NCBI GenBank assembly: GCA_031261505.1
Contig: JAISJN010000008.1
Location: 1-64,000, forward strand
Direction: 5' to 3'
Length of the DNA stretch: 64,000 bases
From: Clostridioides sp.
GTDB taxonomy: Bacteria > Bacillota > Clostridia > Peptostreptococcales > Peptostreptococcaceae
The notes beneath the pieces were generated by a model. It was not told where the DNA came from, ran no database searches, and saw only the letters and a list, made by a program, of their open reading frames with translations. How positions within the stretch are numbered: the stretch's first letter is position 1; every line of letters starts with the position of its first letter. The position numbers and the translations under genes were made by a program. Below, piece by piece: positions 24,548 through 34,200 of this stretch.

Positions 24548-27500
24548 CTAAAAAATCCTCTAATTTCTCTCTGTTTATTCGTTTACGCATTTTGCTTAAA
24601 ACTTTAGCTTCAACTTGCCTTATTCTTTCTCTAGTTATATCAAAATATTTACCTACTTCCTCGAGTGTACGATTTTCACCATCTTCTAAGCCAAATCTCA
24701 GTTCTATAACCTTTTTTTCTTTATCATTCAAATGTGAGTACATTATATCTTCAAAAACACATTTAAGTTCTTTTCTCATTACGATGTTTTCTAGACTCTC
24801 AGATTCATTATCTTCTACGAAGTCGATCAACTGACTTCCTCCGTCATCGCCAATAGGTGTTTCTAGACTACATATGTTTCCTATGCGTCTAGAATATCTA
24901 ATGTCATTTATTTGTTTAACTGTGACATTCATATGCTTTGCTAGTTCTTCGTCGGTGGCTTCCCTTCCTAGTTCATAATACAATTTACTTTCTAAGTTAT
25001 TGTATTTATTAACGCTTTCCCTCATATGTACTGGTATTCTTATTGATGTTGAGTAATCTGCAATTCCACGAGTTATACTCTGTCTAATCCACCAGGTTGC
25101 ATACGTTGAAAATTTATAGCCCAATGAAACGTCAAATCTCTCAGCAGATCTCATCAATCCTTGCATACCACATTGATACATATCTTCTGAGTTAAAGGCA
25201 ACAGTTGCTGCATCCTCATAATTCCTAGCGATTTTTGCAACTAATCTTTCATTAGCTTTAACTAAATTTCTCAATGCTTCATTTTTTTTATATCCATCTG
25301 ATGTCTGAAACTGCTTTAAATACTTAATGTTAAACCTTTTATCTATAATATTTCCCATGTTATCTACTTTGCTGATGAATTCTTCATCAGTAAACGTAGT
25401 GCATAAATCTTCATCATCTAGAAATTCGAAATCATAAGTGTCATCCATTTCATATTGGCTACAAACTTCATCTGATTTATCAATATCGTAAGATTGGTAA
25501 TTTACATTAATTTCTGTCAAATTATAAATGGTTTTATATCCTTCTTTTTCTGGAGTTTCTTGTATAAATCTCTGTTTACAAGGTTGCATTTTTCCTTCAT
25601 AAAATAATTGTTTACCTTCACTTTCTAATATCTCTTTTTTTTCATTAATTTGACTGAAGTGCCTCTTAACTTCTTTAGAAGGCAATTTATCATATTTGAT
25701 ATTCACGTTCAAATCTTTTAATTCATCAAATACAACCAGCTTATCTACCTCATCAATTTGATATTTTTTAAATAATCTTTTTATTTCGGAAAATTTCACA
25801 TTACTGCCAAAACGAAAAGCTTTGTTAACATAGTCTAATATTTTTTCTATGTTATTCTTCTCGACTGTATTATCTGAATCGCTTGAATCATCTTCAATTA
25901 AAGTTACCTTTAAATTATTTAATACATTATTTACGGCTTTTTGTTCAGATTCATCCATCGGATATTTTTCAAACCACTCATTTACTTCCGAACTCTTTAA
26001 ATAAGCGCCATAATCAACATTCTCCTGTATGTAATCTAAAACTCTCAGTACGTTATTTTTTTCAATAACTTCAGTTTCTGCAATCGTATCTAGATTCTTG
26101 TCTGTATCTGTATATTTGTCTGCGTTTAGAACTAGATCATCTTCATCTGCAACTTCAATACATACAGTATCTGTATCTTCGAAATTAGTTTCATCACTTG
26201 TGATTTCTTGATATACTTCAGCCGTAGAGAGATTAATCTGCGAAGATTCAACAATATCATCATAAGCATCAGTATCCTCCTCATCATAAGTACATGTATT
26301 CGTTGTGTTAAACTCCCAGTCGCAATCTAAGTTTGGCATTATAATTTCAGATACAATATCTTGTTCAAATTCATTTGACCGATCATCTTCAATCATTTCT
26401 GTATCTGATTCGACCTCTTCATCAGATGAAATCTCTTCTAAATTAAATGGTGACATATTTCTCAAGTTATAATCTTGATTTTCATCAATTTCAGAGTATC
26501 CATTGATTTCGCTGTATTCGTTGATTTCGTTGTCTTTATCGATTTTACTCTCTTCTTCAATTTCACATTCTTCATCGCTCTCAATGTATTCGACATCTAT
26601 ATCTTCAGCTAAGTCAATAGCCTGGTTGATTGCTTTAATCAGTCTTTCCCTCTCTACTTCAGGATAATTAATCCAATCCATAGACCAAATTCGATAAATC
26701 TTCCAGCCCATTTCCTTTAAAATACTTTGCCTTAATCTATCTCTTTCTCTTGCTGTTTTTGCAGAATGATATGTTGCACCATCGCATTCAATTCCTAAGA
26801 TAAATCGTCCGTTTACTTTTGGATCTACTATTGCCATATCAATTCGATGTCCAGAACAACCAACGTTTCTTTTAACCTCATATCCATTTGAATTCAAAAA
26901 ATCGTAGATAGTTTCTTCTAGTTCTGATGCTGAAACTTCAATATCGCCTTCAGTTCTTTTGTGATCCGAAGATTTTGGTCCTTGTATCGCATATTCCATA
27001 TATGAGCGAAGCATTTTTACTCCATCCGAATTTGTTCTTTCAATTGCTATATCTGTTGGGTATATTGAGGATACCAACTTCACATTATACTTTGCTCTGG
27101 TTATAGCTACATTCAATCTTCTATAACCACCCTTTTGACTCAATGGACCAAAATTCATATGCATAATGCCCTTAGAATCTTTTGCGTAACCTATGCTGAA
27201 GATTATTGTATCTCGCTCATCACCTTGGACATTTTCTAGATTTTTGACAAAGAACTCGCCCGATTTTTCTTGGAAGAAGTACTCGTATTCAGGCATATTT
27301 TTGCGTAGGCGAATGATTTCATCCTCAATTGCATTTTGTTGAGATTCACTAAAGGTTATTACGCCCAATGTTCTTTGCGGAAATTTGACAATATGCTCAA
27401 ATACGAGATCAGCAACTTTTTTGGCTTCATTTTTATTACATTTTTTGCCACCCCTATCGTATACACCATCATCGACGTAAATAAACTCAACACCATTATT

Positions 27501-28031
27501 TTTGCTCCTTCTAATCGCTGACGGGAAGGTAATCAAATTATCGTCGTATATCTTTCTGTTAGAAAATGTTATCAAGCTTTCATCTCTACTTCTATAATGC
27601 CATTTTAAAATTCTTTCGGGTAGCACGGTGCTAGCCTCATCCAAAATTGATTCATATAAATCAACGTCATATTCTTCATCATCAAAATCATCCTCTGACG
27701 TACTAGAGACAAAGAAGTTTGTTGGTGGTAATTGTTTTGAATCCCCGGCTATTATTGTTTGCTTTCCTCTGATAATTGCGCCGACAGCATCTTCTGTATG
27801 TACCTGTGATGCTTCATCAAAAATAACCATATCAAACTCGTATATATCTGCATTTAAAAACAAGCTTACAGACAGAGGTGACATCATTAAACATGGTTTT
27901 AATTCTTTAATTAAATTAGGTATCGATTCGAACATTTTTCTAAGTGGCATTATTCTTCTTTTCTTCCTTAACTCTTTTTTTAATATATCAAATTCAGTCT
28001 TATCTGTACCGTATGAATGAATTCCTTGCAT
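24531..28031 (-). CDS. SF1 helicase C-terminal half fused to MTES_1575-type nuclease and sigma-70 factor
   Basis: A 1166-residue ORF. Residues 1-350 are the second half of a DUF4011-type SF1 helicase: DEAS at 72-75, GDSKQLPP at 96-103, VQGDERD at 268-274, VAITRAK at 308-314. Residues 368-475 form a Vsr-like PD-(D/E)XK nuclease (HRIDMA with Asp398, then GIECDGATYHS with Glu415 and Asp417). Residues 478-655 are an acidic, Asp/Glu-rich linker. Residues 660-715 and 727-780 are two tandem segments resembling sigma region 1.1. Residues 878-1153 are a sigma-70 factor: region 2 with YATWWIRQSITR and SIRIPVHM, region 3, and region 4 with RTLEEVGKYF and TRERIRQVEAK. No Shine-Dalgarno precedes the ATG at 28031. 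The coding text is open upstream to 28121 without a start codon, so this ORF is probably the 3' part of one gene with 28115-31456. Confidence 0.9.
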   Translation of the reverse strand: MQGIHSYGTDKTEFDILKKELRKKRRIMPLRKMFESIPNLIKELKPCLMMSPLSVSLFLNADIYEFDMVIFDEASQVHTEDAVGAIIRGKQTIIAGDSKQLPPTNFFVSSTSEDDFDDEEYDVDLYESILDEASTVLPERILKWHYRSRDESLITFSNRKIYDDNLITFPSAIRRSKNNGVEFIYVDDGVYDRGGKKCNKNEAKKVADLVFEHIVKFPQRTLGVITFSESQQNAIEDEIIRLRKNMPEYEYFFQEKSGEFFVKNLENVQGDERDTIIFSIGYAKDSKGIMHMNFGPLSQKGGYRRLNVAITRAKYNVKLVSSIYPTDIAIERTNSDGVKMLRSYMEYAIQGPKSSDHKRTEGDIEVSASELEETIYDFLNSNGYEVKRNVGCSGHRIDMAIVDPKVNGRFILGIECDGATYHSAKTARERDRLRQSILKEMGWKIYRIWSMDWINYPEVERERLIKAINQAIDLAEDIDVEYIESDEECEIEEESKIDKDNEINEYSEINGYSEIDENQDYNLRNMSPFNLEEISSDEEVESDTEMIEDDRSNEFEQDIVSEIIMPNLDCDWEFNTTNTCTYDEEDTDAYDDIVESSQINLSTAEVYQEITSDETNFEDTDTVCIEVADEDDLVLNADKYTDTDKNLDTIAETEVIEKNNVLRVLDYIQENVDYGAYLKSSEVNEWFEKYPMDESEQKAVNNVLNNLKVTLIEDDSSDSDNTVEKNNIEKILDYVNKAFRFGSNVKFSEIKRLFKKYQIDEVDKLVVFDELKDLNVNIKYDKLPSKEVKRHFSQINEKKEILESEGKQLFYEGKMQPCKQRFIQETPEKEGYKTIYNLTEINVNYQSYDIDKSDEVCSQYEMDDTYDFEFLDDEDLCTTFTDEEFISKVDNMGNIIDKRFNIKYLKQFQTSDGYKKNEALRNLVKANERLVAKIARNYEDAATVAFNSEDMYQCGMQGLMRSAERFDVSLGYKFSTYATWWIRQSITRGIADYSTSIRIPVHMRESVNKYNNLESKLYYELGREATDEELAKHMNVTVKQINDIRYSRRIGNICSLETPIGDDGGSQLIDFVEDNESESLENIVMRKELKCVFEDIMYSHLNDKEKKVIELRFGLEDGENRTLEEVGKYFDITRERIRQVEAKVLSKMRKRINREKLEDFLDEYQK

Positions 28032-28114
28032 ATCCTTGACTAAATTTTTCTTAATGCTCCTCTTAGCTATTGAAAATTGACCTAAATCTAATTTTTTAAA
28101 CTCGTCGATATCAC

Positions 28115-28132
28115 TTACTTGCTACTCCTCCT
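28115..28132 (-). other. Frameshift junction between the two helicase ORFs
   Basis: The upstream ORF ends ...SFRRSSK-TAA at 28115. The -1 frame is open from 28121 and continues VSDIDEFKKLDLGQFSIAKRS into the second ORF, which is exactly the text expected next in the family. Adding one base (for example AAG to AAAG) restores a single chain of about 2,300 residues. AGGAGG at 28132-28127 lies just upstream, but no start codon in the lower frame uses it and no slippery heptamer is present. Confidence 0.75.
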
Positions 28133-31100
28133 AAACGATTCCACAGCTTTGTGATTTGGAAGCATTTTATTCAACCACAATCTATAGAATCTCTTTAGAA
28201 AAGAATCGGTCATTAGCTCTGGTTTTATCTCTAGTAGATTAAGATTTTCAATATAAAAAGCTAGACCAACTTCCTCACATTTATTTCTTGAACTAGAATA
28301 ATCTAACCATTCTTGGAGTAGGAATAAATTATCCTTTAAACCTTCTAATTTTGCTATAACACTCTTAATTTCGACCTCATCCAAATCAGATTCCAAAATA
28401 AATAATTCTTTTATCCACGTCCATAATCTCTCTAAATCATTAATATATATATCTGTTTTTCTTGAGTATATTTCTCCTTCTTGTATAAATTCATCATTCT
28501 CATTGTTTTTTTGCATATACTCAGATGATAAAACAAATTTATTTCTAGACTCTATATACTCATTAGTCCAATTTAGTTTTCCAATTGTAGTTGACCAATC
28601 TGTATCTAATCCATTATATTCACTTAAAAACATTCTTTTAAGCTTAGTCTCATTGTCAGCAACATCTTCCTCTATCTTTTGTATTTCATTAAGCAAATTA
28701 AGGTAGTACTTTAGCTCGGAGTTGTTGAGAGTTTCCTTTTCACAACTTAGCAGACTATCATACAATTCATTGAGGTTGTCCAAATACTCTCTTAATTTTC
28801 GAACTTTCTTTAATATATTGTTTATATTTTCTTTCTCTACGACAATTTTACCCTTGAATGTATTTCTTATTGAGTTCTGTAAGTCAGATGAAACGAGTTC
28901 ATCCAAGTTATTGTAAATATCTACATAAACTTCTTTATCTATATATCTTGAAATCATGCTAGTTTTAAATTCATCAGGAAATTGTCCAATAAAGTCCTCT
29001 GTAAATGTATTTTTAAGTTCTCTAAACGAATTTAATTTTGAGTATACCAGCTGCCAGTCAGTATCAGCGCCATTGTAATATCCTCCCAAAAACATCTTCA
29101 CATTAGCTTCTAATCCTGATATTAAGTTGTTATGAGTCTCTATTTCTTTCAGTTTGTTCAAGGCTTCAATAATTTCTAAATTGTCTATTTTTTTCTGTTT
29201 ATCCAACTTCAGCGATAAGAATAACTTTTTATCATTCTTATAATCTTTCTTGAAATTCTTTAATATATTTGTGTATTCTAAACTAAACCTATTATAAAGT
29301 TCATTATAATCTATCAAAAGTACATCGCTAGTATATTCAGCTAACAGCAATCCCCTAATCTCATTTATTATCCTATAGCTATTTTCTACATCTTCAATAC
29401 TTTTAATATAGTCCTCAAATTTCTGACCTTCAAACCATAATTCAGTCGCTTCTATATCTGTCAATATTATTTCAATAATACTTTTGATTATTTTATACTG
29501 CTCTACCGTATTATCATTTCTCAACCCAATTTCGCATAGTATTTCATTGTTTTTAAGCACTCTATCTATTATATCCTGCATTTTGTCTAGTCTTGACATC
29601 AGTTCTTTTCTATCTGAAATAAGTTCGTCCAATTCTGCATATGAATTTGAGCGCATAATATTTTTTATTTTACTCCAATCATAAGACATCGATGAAACTA
29701 CATCATCTGCATTGAGTTTGTAAATTTCAGAAGTAAATTTAATATCCATCTCTGATTTCTTTTCATTATAGACATCTTTAATGCTCCTGCATTCTTCTGC
29801 TGTTTTAAATAGTTTACTCAAATCATCCTTAGATAACCATTTTTTAGGAGCTTTTGGTGATCTACTAATCAACTCAAATGATTGCTCCATGTTTTTTATG
29901 TAATTATATGTCATTGGTTCTTCAATATCGTATTTTTCCATTATGTCAAAAACATCTTTTTCTATATTTTTCAAACCGTTTATGACATTGGGTAAGTTGT
30001 CTTTTATATCTTGAATTTCAGTATATGATATATTAGTATTTTTCATATATCTCCATGGATTACTCCTATAATCTATAGACATATTAGCAACTATTGAAGA
30101 ATACTCTGTAATTAATGTGATGAAGTTATGAAGTTCTATATAAGAAACTTTATCAATATTATTAAACTTAAAATTCATCTCAGGTGAATCTATTAGTTTT
30201 GATAGCTTTCCACTTATCTCATAAATAGATTTATTAAGTGGTGCGCATACACTATGAAGTTCCCTTACATATTTATTTAAGCTCTCTCTTTTTTTCTGTA
30301 AAAGTTGCATATTATTAATCGCACCGTTTGGAAGTCTTACATTGCCGATATAAAGTGTTTTTTCTAACTCGTTTAGAATATCTTTCTTGTTAGTCTTATC
30401 GCTATGTAGAAGTAAGCAAAATTCAGATAAGTCTGCTTCACAGAGTTTTTTATGTACAACATCCAGAGCCGCTAATTTTTCAGAAACAAATAACACTTTC
30501 TTGCCATCTGCTAATGCTTCAGCTATAATGTTCGTTATTGTTTGACTTTTTCCAGTACCCGGTGGTCCTTGTAATACAAAACTAATTCCATTTTTTGCGT
30601 ATAGAAGTGCATCCTCTTGACTAGAATCAGCATCGACTACTTGAAAGCTTTCTATAGGATCTTTCACATCATACTCAAAATTCAAAAACTCTTCGGGAAT
30701 GTTCTCAATTTCACTTGTATCTCCTCCAAGTGCCTTTATTATAGGGTTAGCAGATATCCTTTCCCTATTTAATTCCAGATCTGAGTACATATTCATTTTT
30801 GAAAATGAGAATAAACTTAATACAGTTTCAAACTTCACCTTCCAATTTTTTTTCGCAACTTCTTTTCGCACCGAGTTTATATATTCTACTATATCGTCGC
30901 CTTGAGATTTGAATTCAGGTAATGATATTCCAAAATTATTCTGAATTTTATATTTCAATGTTGGGTTAACAATTATTTCATCCTCGTGTAAATTCAATTT
31001 ATATGGTGAAGAAAGCGACTCAGAAGTCAAATTTACGGGCACTAAAACAAGAGGCGAATTTATCAACTCTCTAGAATTCACATCGTCCGGCCACTCTAGA

Positions 31101-31456
31101 AAGCCAAATGCCATAAATAATGTATTTACACCCTGTTCCTCTATGGATGCTTTTGCCTTATATTTTAAATTTTTCAATGTTTTTTGTTGCTCAATGAGAG
31201 TTCTATCTGTTTCTATATCGCCCTTTCTTATTTTATATTCATCTGAGTATTCATCATCACTAGCAAATGAAAATTTCAATGTCCTTTCATGTACTACAAT
31301 GTCTTTATATAAACTTTCTAAACTCGGTGATATTAGTCTAATATTTGATCTCACTGTATCACGATAATTTATTAATCGGTTTCTTTTTCCTATATCAAGT
31401 AATTTTTTTTGCCAAGCTTCTATTTTTACGTTTAAGTTTGTCATCCTACTATTCAT
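28115..31456 (-). CDS. DUF4011 / SF1 helicase N-terminal half
   Basis: A 1113-residue ORF. Residues 15-35 carry the DUF4011 signature (KLLDIGKRNRLINYR). The Q-motif is VDADSSQEDAL (274-284), Walker A GPPGTGKS (297-304), and motif Ia FVSEKLAALDVV (323-334). Residues 380-1090 are a long, charged, mainly coiled-coil insert. Motifs II-VI are missing here and occur in the next ORF, so the protein is incomplete on its own. This architecture, DUF4011 helicase plus MTES_1575 nuclease, is found in single-gene antiphage systems and defence islands. AGGGGAG precedes the ATG at 31456. Probably one gene with 24531-28031. Confidence 0.88.
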   Translation of the reverse strand: MNSRMTNLNVKIEAWQKKLLDIGKRNRLINYRDTVRSNIRLISPSLESLYKDIVVHERTLKFSFASDDEYSDEYKIRKGDIETDRTLIEQQKTLKNLKYKAKASIEEQGVNTLFMAFGFLEWPDDVNSRELINSPLVLVPVNLTSESLSSPYKLNLHEDEIIVNPTLKYKIQNNFGISLPEFKSQGDDIVEYINSVRKEVAKKNWKVKFETVLSLFSFSKMNMYSDLELNRERISANPIIKALGGDTSEIENIPEEFLNFEYDVKDPIESFQVVDADSSQEDALLYAKNGISFVLQGPPGTGKSQTITNIIAEALADGKKVLFVSEKLAALDVVHKKLCEADLSEFCLLLHSDKTNKKDILNELEKTLYIGNVRLPNGAINNMQLLQKKRESLNKYVRELHSVCAPLNKSIYEISGKLSKLIDSPEMNFKFNNIDKVSYIELHNFITLITEYSSIVANMSIDYRSNPWRYMKNTNISYTEIQDIKDNLPNVINGLKNIEKDVFDIMEKYDIEEPMTYNYIKNMEQSFELISRSPKAPKKWLSKDDLSKLFKTAEECRSIKDVYNEKKSEMDIKFTSEIYKLNADDVVSSMSYDWSKIKNIMRSNSYAELDELISDRKELMSRLDKMQDIIDRVLKNNEILCEIGLRNDNTVEQYKIIKSIIEIILTDIEATELWFEGQKFEDYIKSIEDVENSYRIINEIRGLLLAEYTSDVLLIDYNELYNRFSLEYTNILKNFKKDYKNDKKLFLSLKLDKQKKIDNLEIIEALNKLKEIETHNNLISGLEANVKMFLGGYYNGADTDWQLVYSKLNSFRELKNTFTEDFIGQFPDEFKTSMISRYIDKEVYVDIYNNLDELVSSDLQNSIRNTFKGKIVVEKENINNILKKVRKLREYLDNLNELYDSLLSCEKETLNNSELKYYLNLLNEIQKIEEDVADNETKLKRMFLSEYNGLDTDWSTTIGKLNWTNEYIESRNKFVLSSEYMQKNNENDEFIQEGEIYSRKTDIYINDLERLWTWIKELFILESDLDEVEIKSVIAKLEGLKDNLFLLQEWLDYSSSRNKCEEVGLAFYIENLNLLEIKPELMTDSFLKRFYRLWLNKMLPNHKAVESFRRSSK

Positions 31457-31534
31457 CTACTCCCCTAAAATATTGGTGTTTCAATAATTTCATGTATTTT
31501 TACTATTTAAATGATGATTGCGTGACCTATGATT

Positions 31535-31610
31535 TTACTACCACTTAAATGAGAATTACTCCGCCACCTCTTGAGGTATGAGAGCTCTGTCTCACGTCAT
31601 TTTGACGCGT
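31535..31610 (+). repeat. Dispersed repeat copy
   Basis: ACTACCACTTAAATGAGAATTAC, then CCGCCACCTCTTGAGGT and GTCTCACGTCAT. The central hairpin is partly rebuilt and the right end is diverged. Confidence 0.6.
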
Positions 31611-31854
31611 AAAATACATCATCAATTGAATTGTCATACATAATAAAATAAGAATCCTATGTACTTATTTTGAAAACGTTTACTCAAATCGAGAAATAAT
31701 TTCCAAATATATTTTTATTTTATACTTCTTCGTTTAATTCTGTCAATATAAAACAGTATAATTTGCATATATTTGTAAAAATAAATACAATCCATATCAA
31801 CCTCCCATAAATCCAACACACTGGAAAACAATTTCAAAAATAACATAAAACCAA

Positions 31855-31883
31855 TTGACACCCTCAAATAATAGGCGTAACAT
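31855..31883 (+). promoter_or_regulatory. Promoter of the second AbgB-like gene
   Basis: TTGACA (31855-31860), 17-base spacer, TAACAT (31878-31883). It shares with the paralogue at 11211 an identical stretch before the -35 (AAAAATAACATAAAACCAA) and both boxes, although the spacers differ. Confidence 0.75.
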
Positions 31884-31960
31884 TAATCTAAGTGGACGAA
31901 TTTACTACACATAAACCGATCCACTCAACAGAAATATTCATTTAAGAAAGAGGGATGATT

Positions 31961-33412
31961 ATGGAATCAATAACTAAAGAACAAATAAATAGCTTTCTAG
32001 ACGGAAAGCTTGATGAGATCTCAGGCTTGTCAGATGCAATCTGGGATTCTGCTGAAACTGCATTTGAAGAAGAAAAATCAGCAGCTCTGATAATCGATAT
32101 GCTTAAGAAACATGGGTTTGAAGTGGAGGAAAATTTGGCTGACATTTGCACTTCATTCTGCGCTACATATGGAAAAGGTTTCCCGACTATCGGAATCCTT
32201 GCAGAATACGATGCTCTTTTCAATTTGAGTCAGAAGTCAGGTGTGGCTAAAAAAGAACCCCTTGTAGAAGGTGGAAATGGTCACGGTTGTGGTCATAATT
32301 TATTTGCAGGTGCGTCTGTCGGCGCTGCAATAGCCGTAAAAGAATATCTCGAAAAAAACGATATCCAAGGTACTGTGAAATTATTCGGTTGTCCTGGTGA
32401 AGAGGGTGGATCGGGTAAAGCGTTTATGGCTAGAGAAGGTGCTTTTAACTCGGCCGACATCGCTTTTGGATGGCATCCAGCTTCTGCAAATGCAGTGATG
32501 AGCGTGAGTAGTTTGGCAAATTATCAAGTACTTTATAAATTCAAAGGAATATCTTCACATGCTGCGGCTGCTCCAGAACTTGGACGCTCTGCTCTCGATG
32601 CTGTAGAGTTAATGAATGTGGGTGTCAATTTCTTAAGAGAGCACGTTATAGATGAGGCTAGGATTCACTACGCAATCACCGATGCAGGTGGAAAATCTCC
32701 TAATGTCGTTCAACCAACAGGAGAAGTTCTCTATTTAATCAGGGCTCCAAAGAACCCACAGGTAGATGCTATATACAAACGTATAAACAAAATAGCTCAG
32801 GGTGCATCCCTTATGACAGAGACGGAACTCGAAATAGAGTTTATAAAGGCTTGCTCTAATGTAGTAAACAATACGGTACTCGATAAGGTTATGTATGAAA
32901 ACTTAAAAAATCTTCCAAAGGTTGAATACACTGAGGAAGAATTGGAATTTGCACATGAAATAGAAAAAACTACTCCAGATTCGACTGCAATAGGAACAAT
33001 GTTAGGTTTATCTCAAATGGAGACAATCAAAGTGGACCAACTGCTTAAAGATAAGGACCTTTGTGATTTTGTACTTCCTTTCAACCCAGAAGCTCCTAAT
33101 GTAGTCATGTCTGGATCAACTGATGTAGGCGATGTAAGCTGGAATATACCTACATCTCAGGTACTAACTACTTGTTTCTCAAAGAACACTCCGTTCCACA
33201 GCTGGCAGCTAGTTGCCCAGGACAGGAGTTCAGCATCTCATAAGGGTTTGCTTTTAGCTGCTAAAGCTATCGCAGGTTCTGCAATTGACGTCATCAACAA
33301 CCCTGGTCTAGTTGAAGAAGCTAAGGCTGAACTTAAGACTAGATTAGCTGGAGATGAATACGTTTCTGCTATACCAAAGGATGTTAAACCAAGAAAGATG
33401 AGTGAAATATAG
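31961..33412 (+). CDS. AbgB-like M20 amidohydrolase (paralogue 2)
   Basis: A 483-residue protein, identical to paralogue 1 at most positions, with the same motifs: GHGCGHN, PGEEGGSGKAFMAREG, GWHP, ITDAGGKSPNVVQP and GSTDVGDVSW. AAAGAGGG is seven bases before ATG 31961. The ORFs are equally long and both look functional, so two enzymes with slightly different substrates or expression are likely. Differences cluster in residues 90-105 and in the C-terminal 120 residues. It ends in its own terminator. Confidence 0.88.
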   Translation: MESITKEQINSFLDGKLDEISGLSDAIWDSAETAFEEEKSAALIIDMLKKHGFEVEENLADICTSFCATYGKGFPTIGILAEYDALFNLSQKSGVAKKEPLVEGGNGHGCGHNLFAGASVGAAIAVKEYLEKNDIQGTVKLFGCPGEEGGSGKAFMAREGAFNSADIAFGWHPASANAVMSVSSLANYQVLYKFKGISSHAAAAPELGRSALDAVELMNVGVNFLREHVIDEARIHYAITDAGGKSPNVVQPTGEVLYLIRAPKNPQVDAIYKRINKIAQGASLMTETELEIEFIKACSNVVNNTVLDKVMYENLKNLPKVEYTEEELEFAHEIEKTTPDSTAIGTMLGLSQMETIKVDQLLKDKDLCDFVLPFNPEAPNVVMSGSTDVGDVSWNIPTSQVLTTCFSKNTPFHSWQLVAQDRSSASHKGLLLAAKAIAGSAIDVINNPGLVEEAKAELKTRLAGDEYVSAIPKDVKPRKMSEI

Positions 33413-33416
33413 ATTA

Positions 33417-33449
33417 AAAATGTCCCTAGCTACTTGCTGGGGACATTTT
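33417..33449 (+). terminator. Terminator of paralogue 2
   Basis: AAAATGTCCC (33417-33426) pairs with GGGACATTTT (33440-33449) and is followed by a T-rich tail. Confidence 0.9.
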
Positions 33450-33530
33450 CATTACGCCTCTTACAATCATTTCTAATGCCTCTTCTATTAAAACGGATTT
33501 AGAATATATTCCTCTAAATCTCTCATAACT

Positions 33531-34052
33531 CTATCCCCTCTTCTTAATGCTAAATATATAATGTGGCATATCCACACCCTTATAATGCTTAAGAATCATT
33601 CCTCGTACAAGCATTCCATTTCTAATAGCTACATTCATAGACGCGTAGTTGTTGTCCCTGATTATAGTGTACAGCTCGTCCAATTGCAATTCATTAAATG
33701 CGTGTTCTTTACAAGATTTCGCAGCCTCAATTGCATAACCCCTGTGCCAATATTCTCTTTCAAATAAGTAACCAACTTCGATGACATCTCTTCCATCTAT
33801 ATGTTGTACGGTTAGACCACACTGACCTATCATATTTCCTGTGTCTTTTAAAACAACTGCCCAAAGTCCAAATCCATATGTTTTATAACTCAACATTATC
33901 TTGTCAAACCATTGCTGTACTTCTTCATCGTTGAAGGCTCCCTCGTATGCGTACATCGTCTGCTCATCCTTCAATATTCGAGCGAGTGATGGAATATCCT
34001 CTTGAGTCATTTTTCTTAATAATAAACGCGGTGTTTTAAGTACAACTTTCAT
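33531..34052 (-). CDS. GNAT-family acetyltransferase (RimJ/RimL type)
   Basis: A 173-residue acetyltransferase. TPRLLLRKMTQEDI at the N-terminus, VIEVGYLFEREYWHRGYAIEA (beta-strand plus acetyl-CoA loop) and IIRDNNYASMNVAIRNGM are the RimJ/L signatures. Members acetylate N-termini of ribosomal or other proteins, or amino compounds; the target is not visible. It is monocistronic. Confidence 0.85.
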   Translation of the reverse strand: MKVVLKTPRLLLRKMTQEDIPSLARILKDEQTMYAYEGAFNDEEVQQWFDKIMLSYKTYGFGLWAVVLKDTGNMIGQCGLTVQHIDGRDVIEVGYLFEREYWHRGYAIEAAKSCKEHAFNELQLDELYTIIRDNNYASMNVAIRNGMLVRGMILKHYKGVDMPHYIFSIKKRG

Positions 34053-34200
34053 CTCCAGTTACCCCCATAATTAAATTTCCGAATTGAATTATCTAAAATC
34101 ATTTATTTTATTATACAATATATTTAGATAAATTCATATTACATGTTTAAATAAAAAAATTACAACCTATTATTAAGTCGACCATGCGTTATCTGATATA

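Larger units (their letters stand above)
31457..31960. other. Intergenic region before paralogue 2
   Basis: It holds a repeat copy (31535-31610) and the duplicated promoter (31855-31883). The rest is AT-rich with no ORF I can support. Confidence 0.5.

Noticed and set aside
24531-25400. An independent sigma factor gene inside the long ORF
   Set aside because: No start codon with a ribosome site precedes the sigma part, and the reading frame is continuous with the nuclease and linker.
28115-28132. Programmed -1 frameshift at the helicase junction
   Set aside because: No slippery heptamer exists in the seven-base window where both frames are open, despite the AGGAGG upstream; a one-base loss is simpler.
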